From assembly GCA_023415935.1 (NCBI GenBank), contig JAEZIX010000087.1, positions 1-32,578 of the forward strand: a stretch of DNA of 32,578 nt, in the 5' to 3' direction. This DNA comes from Cyanobacteria bacterium OH_CDB_20 (GTDB taxonomy: Bacteria; Cyanobacteriota; Vampirovibrionia; Gastranaerophilales; Gastranaerophilaceae). A program made the position numbers and the translations under genes. Positions 1 through 7,456 of this stretch are shown here, in pieces; position 1 is the stretch's first letter; each line of letters opens with the position of its first letter. The notes under the pieces are model-generated. The model was not told the DNA's origin. It did no database searches and worked only from the letters and a program-made list of their open reading frames with translations.

Positions 1-874
1 GAATATCAGTTGTGCTGTAGGCAACTATTGCGCCTAGAATAGTATTTTCACTAATTAGCGGGAAGACCCCTATTCTATTATCTTGAGATATTATGTAATC
101 AGTTTGGATATTTATTTGCTGCAAAAGCATCATTATTTCTTTATCTTTACAAGCGCCCGGCCATAATAGCTCATATCTGCCTTCTTTATTAAGAATAAAA
201 ATGTATATCAAATGAGCCGAAATAAACCTGTCTATCATCTCTCCGATAAGAGGGATTATGTATGTAAGTTCGTACTGGCTCTCGATAATTTTTGCAATAT
301 CTTTCATCGCCTGATAAAAATTAAGACTTATCTGCATCTGTTCTCTAAGAATATAATTCAACAAAACGCTGGAAATATGCATAAAAGCAAGATACAACAC
401 TGATAAGAAATTAGTATTAAAAACTTTTATTTCATCAAGTTTTGCAAATGAAAGTTCTATAACCCCAAAAACTCTATCTTTTTCTAAAAGTGGGAAATAT
501 ATTGTATTTTCAGTTTCTGAAATAGAAGCGCAAACCTTTTCATAATCTTCAAGCGCTATCTTTAAATCAACTAGAGCATCATTAAAGAAAAATTTTCCTT
601 TTTGTTGGCGCAGAATTTTAAAAATACCCAACAATTTCTTATCATAAGCCTCATCTGGATATGCAACCCAATCCTTTTCAAAGTCTCTTAACCTTGAAGA
701 AGGCTCATCCCAAACCGAAAGCACCATTTTAGAAGAAGAAAAGAATACAGAAAATGCCTCATCAAGCATTTCAACAATAACTTTAGGTTCTTTTTGTTCG
801 AGCATTATCCTCGAAATTCTCATCAGAAAATCGACTTCATTGTTATTAAATTTGCTTCTATCTAAAATATCCAT
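1..874 (-). CDS. GAF-domain signalling protein, 3' part cut by window edge
   Basis: An open frame runs without a stop from an ATG at 874-872 to base 1, giving 291 codons; the rest lies outside the window. The protein begins MDILDRSKFNNNEVDFLMRI. Residues about 20-150 look like one GAF-type sensor domain (a segment ending in FPLLEKDRVFGVIELSF is typical). A helical linker of roughly 30 residues follows, and from about 180 a second GAF-like unit (FPLISENTILGAIVAYS at the end of what is visible). GAF domains bind small ligands or chromophores and usually control a C-terminal output such as a histidine kinase, diguanylate cyclase or PP2C phosphatase, which is not visible here. It starts 3 bases after the stop of the TPR gene, so the two are probably co-transcribed and translationally coupled. 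The domain assignment comes from pattern recognition only. Confidence 0.75.
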   Translation of the reverse strand, partial: MDILDRSKFNNNEVDFLMRISRIMLEQKEPKVIVEMLDEAFSVFFSSSKMVLSVWDEPSSRLRDFEKDWVAYPDEAYDKKLLGIFKILRQQKGKFFFNDALVDLKIALEDYEKVCASISETENTIYFPLLEKDRVFGVIELSFAKLDEIKVFNTNFLSVLYLAFMHISSVLLNYILREQMQISLNFYQAMKDIAKIIESQYELTYIIPLIGEMIDRFISAHLIYIFILNKEGRYELLWPGACKDKEIMMLLQQINIQTDYIISQDNRIGVFPLISENTILGAIVAYSTTDI

Positions 875-877
875 AAA

Positions 878-1939
878 TTACATCTCATTAAAATAAGTCT
901 TATAAGGGCAGCTTCTCAAATGCTCCATCAAAAGTTTATCAGAATCTTCACCTACAACAACCATACCGTTTTTATATTCTATTTCATCAGGATCTAAAGC
1001 CGCCTCATCTGTTCTTTCCTGTAGATATTTAAGATCCCCTTGATTTATGACTCTTTGCTTAACTTCGCTAAGAACTCCGTATACATAATCTTTCTTTGAA
1101 CTATCACCAGAAATATCAACAATCAGTCCGGCTTTTTCAAACTCAGAAAGTGATTCTTTATAAAGTTTCATTGAACGGAGTAGAATTGCCAAATTGTAAT
1201 GGGCATCATAATTCAAAGGATTAATCTCAATAGCCTTGCAATAGTTTGTTCCTGCGTCCTTGTTCCTGCCTAAAAGCTGCTCTGTTAAGGCAAGGTTGTA
1301 ATATGTATCATAATCATTTTTAAGAATTTTTTTGGCTTCTTCATAAGCCTCGCGTGCTTTTGAAAGGTATTGACTGGAAGCTATAGTTCCTTCTCCCATA
1401 TAAAGTGATTTCCCTCTATAAGCAAGCCCCATATTGTAATAAGCAAGTCCCTTGTTTATTTTAACTGTTTTTACATTGTTATAAATAAATGGTAAATACA
1501 GTAAGAACGGCTTAGACTGGATAACCCTACCATATTGCTGGATTGCCTCGTCATAATTTGCCATTCTCTCGGAGAGAATAATCCCCAAATCCATTCTGCA
1601 CACAATATAATCAGGACTATATTGCAGCGCATTCTCATAAGCAGTCGCCGCAGAATAGTAGTCTTCATAAGCTACATATATATTTCCCAAATTGCATTGG
1701 GCTTTTGAGTGTTCAGGATAATGGCTTAATCCGGCATTGTAGTAGTCAATCGCTTTTTGATATTGGGCTGATTTATATGCTTTATCACCCTTATAAACAA
1801 AGTAATAGCCCCACAACTTATTATATTGTTTTTCGTACCAACCCCAGAAGAAAAATAAAGAAAGCAAAAAAAGCACTACGAAAGTTATCAATATAACTTT
1901 CGTAACTGTCTTTTTTAAAATGTTGATTAAGAAATTCAC
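878..1939 (-). CDS. Membrane-anchored tetratricopeptide repeat protein
   Basis: This 353-aa protein starts at GTG (1939-1937), preceded by a good Shine-Dalgarno GAGGA seven bases upstream. One hydrophobic segment at about residues 13-35 should anchor it in the membrane. Tetratricopeptide repeats follow from about 45 to 275 (GDKAYKSAQYQKAIDYYNAG, SKAQCNLGNIYVAYEDYYSA, YDTYYNLALTEQLLGRNKDA, YDAHYNLAILLRSMKLYKES). TPRs are protein-protein scaffolds, so the client cannot be named. The C-terminal 80 residues are acidic and lack clear repeats. The gene lies 54 bases downstream of gyrB and 3 bases upstream of the GAF gene, which suggests one transcription unit. No enzymatic motif was seen. Confidence 0.9.
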   Translation of the reverse strand: MNFLINILKKTVTKVILITFVVLFLLSLFFFWGWYEKQYNKLWGYYFVYKGDKAYKSAQYQKAIDYYNAGLSHYPEHSKAQCNLGNIYVAYEDYYSAATAYENALQYSPDYIVCRMDLGIILSERMANYDEAIQQYGRVIQSKPFLLYLPFIYNNVKTVKINKGLAYYNMGLAYRGKSLYMGEGTIASSQYLSKAREAYEEAKKILKNDYDTYYNLALTEQLLGRNKDAGTNYCKAIEINPLNYDAHYNLAILLRSMKLYKESLSEFEKAGLIVDISGDSSKKDYVYGVLSEVKQRVINQGDLKYLQERTDEAALDPDEIEYKNGMVVVGEDSDKLLMEHLRSCPYKTYFNEM

Positions 1940-1966
1940 AAATATTCCTCTTAGAAGTTAAATATC

Positions 1967-1987
1967 GGAGAGGATACAACCCTCTCC
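1967..1987 (-). terminator. Hairpin between gyrB and the TPR gene
   Basis: GGAGAGG (1967-1973) and CCTCTCC (1981-1987) form a perfect 7-bp stem with a 7-base loop, starting 6 bases after the gyrB stop. On the minus strand it is followed by GATATTTAA rather than a clean U-tract. It could be a weak terminator, an attenuator that lowers downstream expression, or an mRNA 3'-end stabiliser. Confidence 0.45.
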
Positions 1988-1993
1988 TTAAAA

Positions 1994-4438
1994 CTATGTA
2001 TCAATATTTGTTGCGTAAACTGCATTTGACTCAATAAACTCTCTTCTTGGTTCAACTTTATCACCCATCAATATGTCAAACAGCTGATCGCAAAGCATTG
2101 CATCTTCCATTGTAACTTTTAGTAGGGTTCTATTTGAAGGATCCATTGTTGTTTCCCAAAGTTGTTGAGGCATCATTTCTCCTAAACCTTTAAACCTTTG
2201 AAGAGTAACACCTTTTTTGCCTCTTTCTTCAACAATACGTTGCAAGTCCGCAAATGATGTTATTTTTACTTCTTCTGAACCTGTATCAAGAATAAGATTC
2301 TTTTCTTCTTCAATCAAGAAGTCTCTAATCAATGGATAAGACGTTTTAACTCTTTCATACTCTCTGGATTTAATCAAAGCAGGAGTAATTGAAACAGGTT
2401 CAATATCTTCTCCGAGTTCAATCTTAAAACTGTATTTAGCAGTATCGGCATTGTATTTTAAAGAAGTAGTATAGTTTGTAGCTTCTTTGATACCATAATT
2501 TTTTGCGTGATCTTCTAAATAATGAGAAAGATATGTGTTCATCTCTTCCATTTTTTCCTGGCTGTCAAAGTCTTCGATTTTAATACCAGAGCGGATTAAA
2601 CCTCTTATAACAACTGATGGTACAGAGTTTAATACCGGACTGTTAAATGTATTATAGTAATTTGACATATTGCCTATTAGAGCCACCAAATCATCATTTT
2701 CAAATGTCTTTTTCTTAGCTTTATCAGAAAGAGCAAGCCCTTTAACGCCTCTTTCACGAAGCATTGTATCCAAAGCCTTGTCATCATAAAGATATTCAGA
2801 CGTTTTTCCTATTGTAAGTTTATACAAAGGAGGCTGTGCAATATAGATATAACCGTTTTCAATCAAAGGTCTAGCATATCTGAAGAAGAAAGTAAGCATA
2901 AGCGTTCTGATGTGAGCGCCATCAACGTCAGCATCTGTCATTATGATAATTTTGTGATAACGAAGTTTCTCTAAATCAACATCTTCTTCATTTTTACTTA
3001 ACGTAACCCCAATTGCCTGAACTAATGATTGAATTTCGTTATTACCATATATTCTGTCAAGACGTGCTTTTTCAACATTTAGAATTTTACCTCTCAAAGG
3101 CAAAATCGCTTGAAACATTCTGTTTCTGCCTTGTTTAGCAGAACCACCCGCAGAATCTCCCTCTACTATGTAGAGTTCGCACTTTTCAGGTTCTCTGCTT
3201 GAACAGTCTGCAAGTTTACCTGGAAGTGTAGAATTTTCAAGAACAGTTTTTCTTCTTGTAAGCTCTCTTGCTTTTCTTGCAGCTTCTCTAGCTCTTTGAG
3301 CCTGAAGCGTTTTTTCGATTACAAATTTTGCATGTTTAGGATTAAACTCAAGCCATTCCTGGAATTTATCCCTAACGACATCATTAACAACACCTTGAAC
3401 CTCAGCATTACCAAGCTTTTCTTTGGTTTGTCCTTCAAATTGAGGGTTAGCAAGTTTAACAGAAACAATAGCGGTTAAACCTTCTCTAACATCATCACCT
3501 GAAAGGTTTGCGTCAGCATCTTTAAGGATATTATTTTTTCTTGCATAGTCATTTAAAACACGTGTAATTGCGTTTCTGAACCCTGTTAAGTGAGTTCCAC
3601 CATTATGTGTATTTATGTTGTTTGCAAATGAAAGAACAGACTCATTGTATGCATCTGTATATTGAAGCGCAATTTCAACATTTATACCTTCTACTGTTTT
3701 ATCAATATAAACAGGAGGGTTAAACATAACTTCTTTGTTTTTATTCAAAAACTCAACGTAGCTTCCAATACCGCCTTCATAGTGGAATATTTGTTCCGCA
3801 TTTGTTTTTGCATCTATAAAACTAATTTTTAAACCTTTGTTCAAGAATGCCATTTCTCTTAAACGATTAGAAATAACTTCTCTATCAAACTGTGTTGTTT
3901 CTGTGAATATTTCAGGATCAGGCCAGAATGTAGATTTTGTACCTGTCTTTTCTGTTTCTCTAATTTGCTCAACAGGCCCTGTAGGCTCGCCTCTCAAATA
4001 CTCTTGACGGTGCAAGAAGCCATTCCTTGAAACTTCAACAACCATTTTTTCAGAAAGTGCATTTACAACAGAAGCACCAACGCCGTGAAGACCGCCTGAT
4101 ACTTTATATCCGCCATCACCAAACTTTCCACCTGCGTGAAGAACTGTATGAACAATCTCAAGAGCTGATTTACCTGTTTCAGGTTTAATATCAACAGGAA
4201 TTCCACGTCCATCGTCTTCAACAGTGACGCTTTCGTCTTGATTTATAGTAACTTTAATATGTTTACAATAGCCAGCAAGTGATTCATCAATTGAGTTGTC
4301 GACGATTTCGTAAATGCAGTGGTGCAAACCTCTTTGGCTTGTTGAACCAATATACATACCCGGTCTTAATCTAACCGCTTCCAAACCTTCTAAAACTCTA
4401 ATATTACTAGCATCATAATTTGTATTTGTTTGTGTCAT
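1994..4438 (-). CDS. gyrB: DNA gyrase subunit B
   Basis: GyrB is the ATPase subunit of gyrase, the type IIA topoisomerase that introduces negative supercoils as an A2B2 tetramer. The 814-aa protein has the GHKL ATPase (RPGMYIG near residue 26, EIVDNSIDE, EDDGRGIP, GGLHGVGASVVNALS), the transducer domain, and the TOPRIM domain with EGDSAGGSAKQGR and TDADVDGAHI. The C-terminal signature RFKGLGEMMPQQLWETTMDP and the ending VEPRREFIESNAVYATNID closely match E. coli GyrB. Its length and the roughly 170 residues between the TOPRIM DxD motif and RFKGLGEM show the long form with an insert, as in Proteobacteria. The compact form of about 640 aa is usual in many other bacteria, including Cyanobacteria as far as I know. 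The start is ATG at 4438. ParE is less likely given the C-terminus. Confidence 0.98.
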   Translation of the reverse strand: MTQTNTNYDASNIRVLEGLEAVRLRPGMYIGSTSQRGLHHCIYEIVDNSIDESLAGYCKHIKVTINQDESVTVEDDGRGIPVDIKPETGKSALEIVHTVLHAGGKFGDGGYKVSGGLHGVGASVVNALSEKMVVEVSRNGFLHRQEYLRGEPTGPVEQIRETEKTGTKSTFWPDPEIFTETTQFDREVISNRLREMAFLNKGLKISFIDAKTNAEQIFHYEGGIGSYVEFLNKNKEVMFNPPVYIDKTVEGINVEIALQYTDAYNESVLSFANNINTHNGGTHLTGFRNAITRVLNDYARKNNILKDADANLSGDDVREGLTAIVSVKLANPQFEGQTKEKLGNAEVQGVVNDVVRDKFQEWLEFNPKHAKFVIEKTLQAQRAREAARKARELTRRKTVLENSTLPGKLADCSSREPEKCELYIVEGDSAGGSAKQGRNRMFQAILPLRGKILNVEKARLDRIYGNNEIQSLVQAIGVTLSKNEEDVDLEKLRYHKIIIMTDADVDGAHIRTLMLTFFFRYARPLIENGYIYIAQPPLYKLTIGKTSEYLYDDKALDTMLRERGVKGLALSDKAKKKTFENDDLVALIGNMSNYYNTFNSPVLNSVPSVVIRGLIRSGIKIEDFDSQEKMEEMNTYLSHYLEDHAKNYGIKEATNYTTSLKYNADTAKYSFKIELGEDIEPVSITPALIKSREYERVKTSYPLIRDFLIEEEKNLILDTGSEEVKITSFADLQRIVEERGKKGVTLQRFKGLGEMMPQQLWETTMDPSNRTLLKVTMEDAMLCDQLFDILMGDKVEPRREFIESNAVYATNIDT

Positions 4439-4457
4439 GCCTTAACCCCAAATTCTA

Positions 4458-4499
4458 CTTGTGTGTATAGATACATTGTAATACAAACACAAGATTATA
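4458..4499 (-). promoter_or_regulatory. gyrB promoter -10 box and leader hairpin
   Basis: On the minus strand a perfect -10 TATAAT lies at 4499-4494; the -35 is poor (GTTACA or TTACAA). Transcription would begin near 4487. There CTTGTGT (4487-4493, minus sense) opens an inverted repeat closed by ACACAAG (4458-4464), so the first 35 bases of the leader can fold. Gyrase genes are classically controlled by supercoiling, and a weak -35 with a strong -10 fits that, but this is inference. Confidence 0.55.
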
Positions 4500-4597
4500 G
4501 CTAATATTTAACCAGTTTGTAACAGAACTATTTGTAAATAAAAACGACATGAATAACTAACCCAAAAACCTAATATGGTGTAACTTTGAGAAAAGAA

Positions 4598-4606
4598 TGC
4601 TATAAT
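4598..4606 (+). promoter_or_regulatory. Extended -10 promoter for the phosphatase gene
   Basis: TGCTATAAT is a textbook extended -10 element (TGnTATAAT). Transcription would start about 7 bases after 4606, which is at the ATG at 4613. No recognisable -35 is present, which extended -10 promoters can tolerate. It lies inside the sequence that a TTG start at 4586 would translate, and so argues against that start. Confidence 0.6.
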
Positions 4607-4612
4607 AAAAAT

Positions 4613-5242
4613 ATGCAAGTATTCAAGCGAAAATGCAAAATAACCTTCATTAGGCACGGCTCGACATTATATACAGAAGAAAACAGGCTATTTGATGAGG
4701 AAAATTACCCGCCATTAAACGAAAACGGCAGGGAAGAAATGGTGCGGATTGCTAACTGGATAAAAGCAAAAGGACTTAAAATAGACAAACTCTATACAAG
4801 TTCTGCTTTAAGAAATATCCAAAGTGCCAGAATAATCTCTAAAATCTGCAATGAGGAATATGAAGTACTTCATAACCTTAAATCTAGACGTTCAGGACTA
4901 TGGAGCGGGCTTACATATGAACAAATAGAAGCGAAGTTCCCTGAAATGCTTGAAGAATATCACCAAAACTCAGCAACCTTTGCACCTCCCGGGGGAGAAA
5001 CGACACTAGAAGTAAATAGCAGAGTTAAAGAAGTATTAAACGAAATAATTGAAAAAAATACGGGCAACAGAATTATAATTGTAACTCACGCAGAAGTTAT
5101 TCAAGCTGCAATTCAAGCAGCACTTGATATACCTCCTGAAAATCAGTTTAAAGTATACATACCTGCAGGCTCAGCTACTCAAATAAGTTATTTCAAAAAC
5201 TGGGCTAGCCTTGTTTATTCAGGATATTTACCCCTTGAGTAG
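4613..5242 (+). CDS. Histidine phosphatase family protein (phosphoglycerate mutase-like)
   Basis: This 209-aa protein has the RHG motif of the histidine phosphatase superfamily (KITFIRHGST, His15 being the phospho-acceptor). It also has the second active-site His in IIVTHAEVIQAA and the conserved LNENGREE and LYTSSALRNIQSA segments. Members remove phosphate from small metabolites (phosphoglycerate, alpha-ribazole phosphate, sugar phosphates) or proteins; the substrate cannot be read from the sequence. I chose ATG 4613 over TTG 4586 because an extended -10 box overlaps the intervening codons. With that promoter the mRNA would be leaderless, and no Shine-Dalgarno precedes 4613. The gene is divergent from gyrB, and its stop abuts the stop of rsmI on the other strand with no gap. 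Confidence 0.9.
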   Translation: MQVFKRKCKITFIRHGSTLYTEENRLFDEENYPPLNENGREEMVRIANWIKAKGLKIDKLYTSSALRNIQSARIISKICNEEYEVLHNLKSRRSGLWSGLTYEQIEAKFPEMLEEYHQNSATFAPPGGETTLEVNSRVKEVLNEIIEKNTGNRIIIVTHAEVIQAAIQAALDIPPENQFKVYIPAGSATQISYFKNWASLVYSGYLPLE

Positions 5243-6061
5243 TTACAAATTAAGACTCAATTTGTAGATTTTATTTTTATTTTCACCTATCAAACACGAT
5301 AGAATTTTCGAGATATCTTTATCTGAAAACTTTTCTGCTTTGAGCTTTTTAATTTTATCAATAAGTTCTGCCTCTGAAAGATCTAAAACACTATCAGCAA
5401 AAATCATTGCTACAATTTCACCTTTTAAAACATTCTTTGAATAATAATCAAAAATCTCAGTTGCAGTGCCTATTTTTATTTCCTCAAACATTTTTGTAAG
5501 CTCTCGACCGACAGCAACTTTTGATCCTGAACCTCTTTGTTCAATAATGTTTTTGAGTGTTGCAAGAAGCCTGTTTGGAGACTCATAAAAAACAAGGTTT
5601 GTATCTTTATACTTTTGAAAAATCTCACCTTGGGCTTTTTCACCTTTAGGTAAAAAACCTGCAAATGCAAAATATTCACTTTCTCTTGAAACGCCTGATA
5701 AAAGAGCGCTTACAGCACAAGCTCCAGGCAAAATATTTATTTTAAAATCATTTTTTCTTAAAACATCAAACAATACTCTCCCCGGATCTGATATTCCGGG
5801 AGTCCCGGCATCAGAAACAAGTGCGACTGACTTACCATTATTTAAAATATCGAGAATTTTTTCGCTGCATTCTTTCTCATTAAATTTTTGATAATCAAAA
5901 AGATTAGATTTTATCTCGTATTTATCTAACAGTTTTCTTGTAACCCTTGTATCTTCGCAGGCAATAAAATCTACACTTTTAAGAACCTCAAGAGCCCTTA
6001 AAGTAATATCTTTAAGATTTCCAATAGGAGTTGCAACAACGTAAAATTCGCCACTTTGCAT
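5243..6061 (-). CDS. rsmI: 16S rRNA (cytidine1402-2'-O)-methyltransferase
   Basis: RsmI uses S-adenosylmethionine to methylate the ribose of C1402 in the decoding centre of 16S rRNA. The 272-aa protein shows the full tetrapyrrole-methylase-fold signature: YVVATPIGNLKDITLRALE at the N-terminus, ACEDTRVTRKLL, ALVSDAGTPGISDPG, FAGFLPKG, VFYESPNRLLATL and VGRELTKMFEE. The C-terminal helical region (DKIKKLKAEKFSDKDISKIL) is also typical, and the length is normal. The ATG at 6061 directly abuts the stop of the upstream STAS gene, so the two are translationally coupled. Confidence 0.97.
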   Translation of the reverse strand: MQSGEFYVVATPIGNLKDITLRALEVLKSVDFIACEDTRVTRKLLDKYEIKSNLFDYQKFNEKECSEKILDILNNGKSVALVSDAGTPGISDPGRVLFDVLRKNDFKINILPGACAVSALLSGVSRESEYFAFAGFLPKGEKAQGEIFQKYKDTNLVFYESPNRLLATLKNIIEQRGSGSKVAVGRELTKMFEEIKIGTATEIFDYYSKNVLKGEIVAMIFADSVLDLSEAELIDKIKKLKAEKFSDKDISKILSCLIGENKNKIYKLSLNL

Positions 6062-6352
6062 TTATAAACTTAGCCTTTTTGATATAAAAATCGGATTTGT
6101 CATAAAATTGGAAAAAGTTTTGTAGAGTCCCGTAATCTCAAGTATTTGTCTAACTTCAGGACAAACATTCATAAGTTTTATTTTCTTCCTGTTTAAAAGC
6201 GCAATTTTTTGAATATCAAAAAGCGTTTCAATATCTTGAAGAGCTATCTCATCCACGTTTCTGAAATCAAGTTTTATCTCATCTGAATCATCTAATGAAA
6301 AATCCCCAAACCCTTTACTCTTAAACAATTTAAACGCTTCTATAGTTCTCAT
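6062..6352 (-). CDS. STAS-like domain protein
   Basis: This 96-aa protein matches the STAS fold pattern of anti-sigma-factor antagonists: a beta strand EIKLDFRNVDEI, a helix, strand KKIKLMNVCPEV, and the common C-terminal QILEITGLYKTF. Classical members carry a DSSG-type loop whose Ser is phosphorylated by a kinase. Here the loop reads IALQDIETL, so the phospho-acceptor appears to be missing. It may act as a structural or lipid/ligand-binding STAS domain rather than a partner-switch antagonist. It starts at ATG 6352 after AAGG and runs directly into rsmI. No kinase or sigma factor is nearby. Confidence 0.7.
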   Translation of the reverse strand: MRTIEAFKLFKSKGFGDFSLDDSDEIKLDFRNVDEIALQDIETLFDIQKIALLNRKKIKLMNVCPEVRQILEITGLYKTFSNFMTNPIFISKRLSL

Positions 6353-6435
6353 AAAGCCTTAATAATACCCCACAAATACATAATCAACAATTTGTTGTTT
6401 ATTATCATAATATAAGTTTTCAAATTAGGCAACAA

Positions 6436-6463
6436 AAAAGAATGACAGCAGTCATTCTCTTTT
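6436..6463 (-). terminator. Rho-independent terminator of the EF-hand gene
   Basis: AGAATGAC (6439-6446) pairs with GTCATTCT (6451-6458) around a 4-base loop. On the minus strand the stem is followed by TTTTTTG. It sits 22 bases after the EF-hand gene stop. Confidence 0.8.
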
Positions 6464-6484
6464 GGCAAAATGTTATATTATTTT

Positions 6485-7291
6485 TTATACTAAATTATTT
6501 TGATTGAAGATATCTAAATATGAGCTTTTATCAGAAAGATCGATGTCTAGGTTGTTTTCAGCAATACCTGTAGAGGTAGCTCTTTCCCAAGCAAGGAAAT
6601 TTGATATTTCTTTCATATCTGAGTCTGAAACATCTTCACCCATTACAAATCTTGCCATTGGGCTATCTTCTCCATTATCAAGTCCTAAGATGTATGCATC
6701 AACTGCATCTCTTGAGAAAGGAGTAATTGTTCCAAATGGATTTGCATCACCTTTGTTTGAATCTGAACCTTCAAATATATCAGCATAAGCATTAACGGTT
6801 GCTAACTCTTCAACACTGATAATTCCGTCAGCATCAAAGTCTATAGCTTCAGAATAAAGTAAAGCGCCTTGATTAGCAGCTTTTGTATTTATTTCGCTTC
6901 CATTATTTTCTTTTGAATTTTGTGCAGATAAAATACCTAATTCAGACATGGCTTTTGTGTGTTCATCGACAGTAACAACGCCATCTCCATTACCATAAGT
7001 TGAATCATATAAATATAAGAATTCTGCTGAATATCCCATTAAAGCTGCTTTGTATTCATCCGGAGTTGCATCTGCTTCAGCAAATTTAACTGAAGTAGTT
7101 TCTGCCTCATCAGGATGTTCAACACTATTTATCAAATCGTTATCAGCTGCCTGCATTCCGAACAATTTAGCTTGCTCAAGACCTTCTAACATTACAGAAA
7201 AATCGTCAGCATTACCATTTACTTGATTGCTGTTTTGCGATGCACTCTGTTGCGGCGCAAACGAACCACGCCTAAAATCATTAATCCTCAT
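6485..7291 (-). CDS. EF-hand calcium-binding-type protein, function unknown
   Basis: This 268-aa, very acidic protein has no signal peptide or membrane segment that I can see. Residues 151-162 (DFDADGIISVEE) form a canonical 12-residue EF-hand loop with Asp at 1, 3 and 5, Gly at 6 and Glu at 12. An earlier loop ending at E110 (YGNGDGVVTVDE) is degenerate at position 1. The pair resembles bacterial calmodulin-like or dockerin-like Ca2+ motifs. The first 30 residues are polar, rich in Gln, Asn and Ser, and probably disordered. The gene has its own Shine-Dalgarno (AGGAGAAGG, 8 bases before ATG 7291) and its own terminator, so it is probably monocistronic. A Ca2+ sensor or buffer role is an inference from the loops only. 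Confidence 0.85.
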   Translation of the reverse strand: MRINDFRRGSFAPQQSASQNSNQVNGNADDFSVMLEGLEQAKLFGMQAADNDLINSVEHPDEAETTSVKFAEADATPDEYKAALMGYSAEFLYLYDSTYGNGDGVVTVDEHTKAMSELGILSAQNSKENNGSEINTKAANQGALLYSEAIDFDADGIISVEELATVNAYADIFEGSDSNKGDANPFGTITPFSRDAVDAYILGLDNGEDSPMARFVMGEDVSDSDMKEISNFLAWERATSTGIAENNLDIDLSDKSSYLDIFNQNNLV

Positions 7292-7383
7292 TAAAATTGC
7301 CTTCTCCTAATTCCCTATTTATATAAAAAATTTTTTGCACTGAGGATTTACAACTTTTGAACTTTTGATTAACAAAAGTTAAC

Positions 7384-7416
7384 AAATAAAAAAGCAATAT
7401 TATTGCTAATATTGCT
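7384..7416 (-). terminator. Terminator of the AMIN-like gene
   Basis: AGCAATATT (7393-7401) and AATATTGCT (7408-7416) form a perfect 9-bp stem with a 6-base loop. On the minus strand it is followed by a T-tract (7392-7384), 41 bases after the gene's stop. The stem is AT-rich, so termination may be incomplete. A second inverted repeat, AACTTTTG/CAAAAGTT at 7361-7381, lies just beyond it. Confidence 0.7.
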
Positions 7417-7456
7417 AAATATGTTGAGTATCGTCTAAATTAAAGTGTTATCTTTT

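Noticed and set aside
212..403. 63-aa open frame on the plus strand
   Set aside because: It runs antisense to the continuous GAF-domain reading frame, which has domain-like sequence, whereas this one has none.
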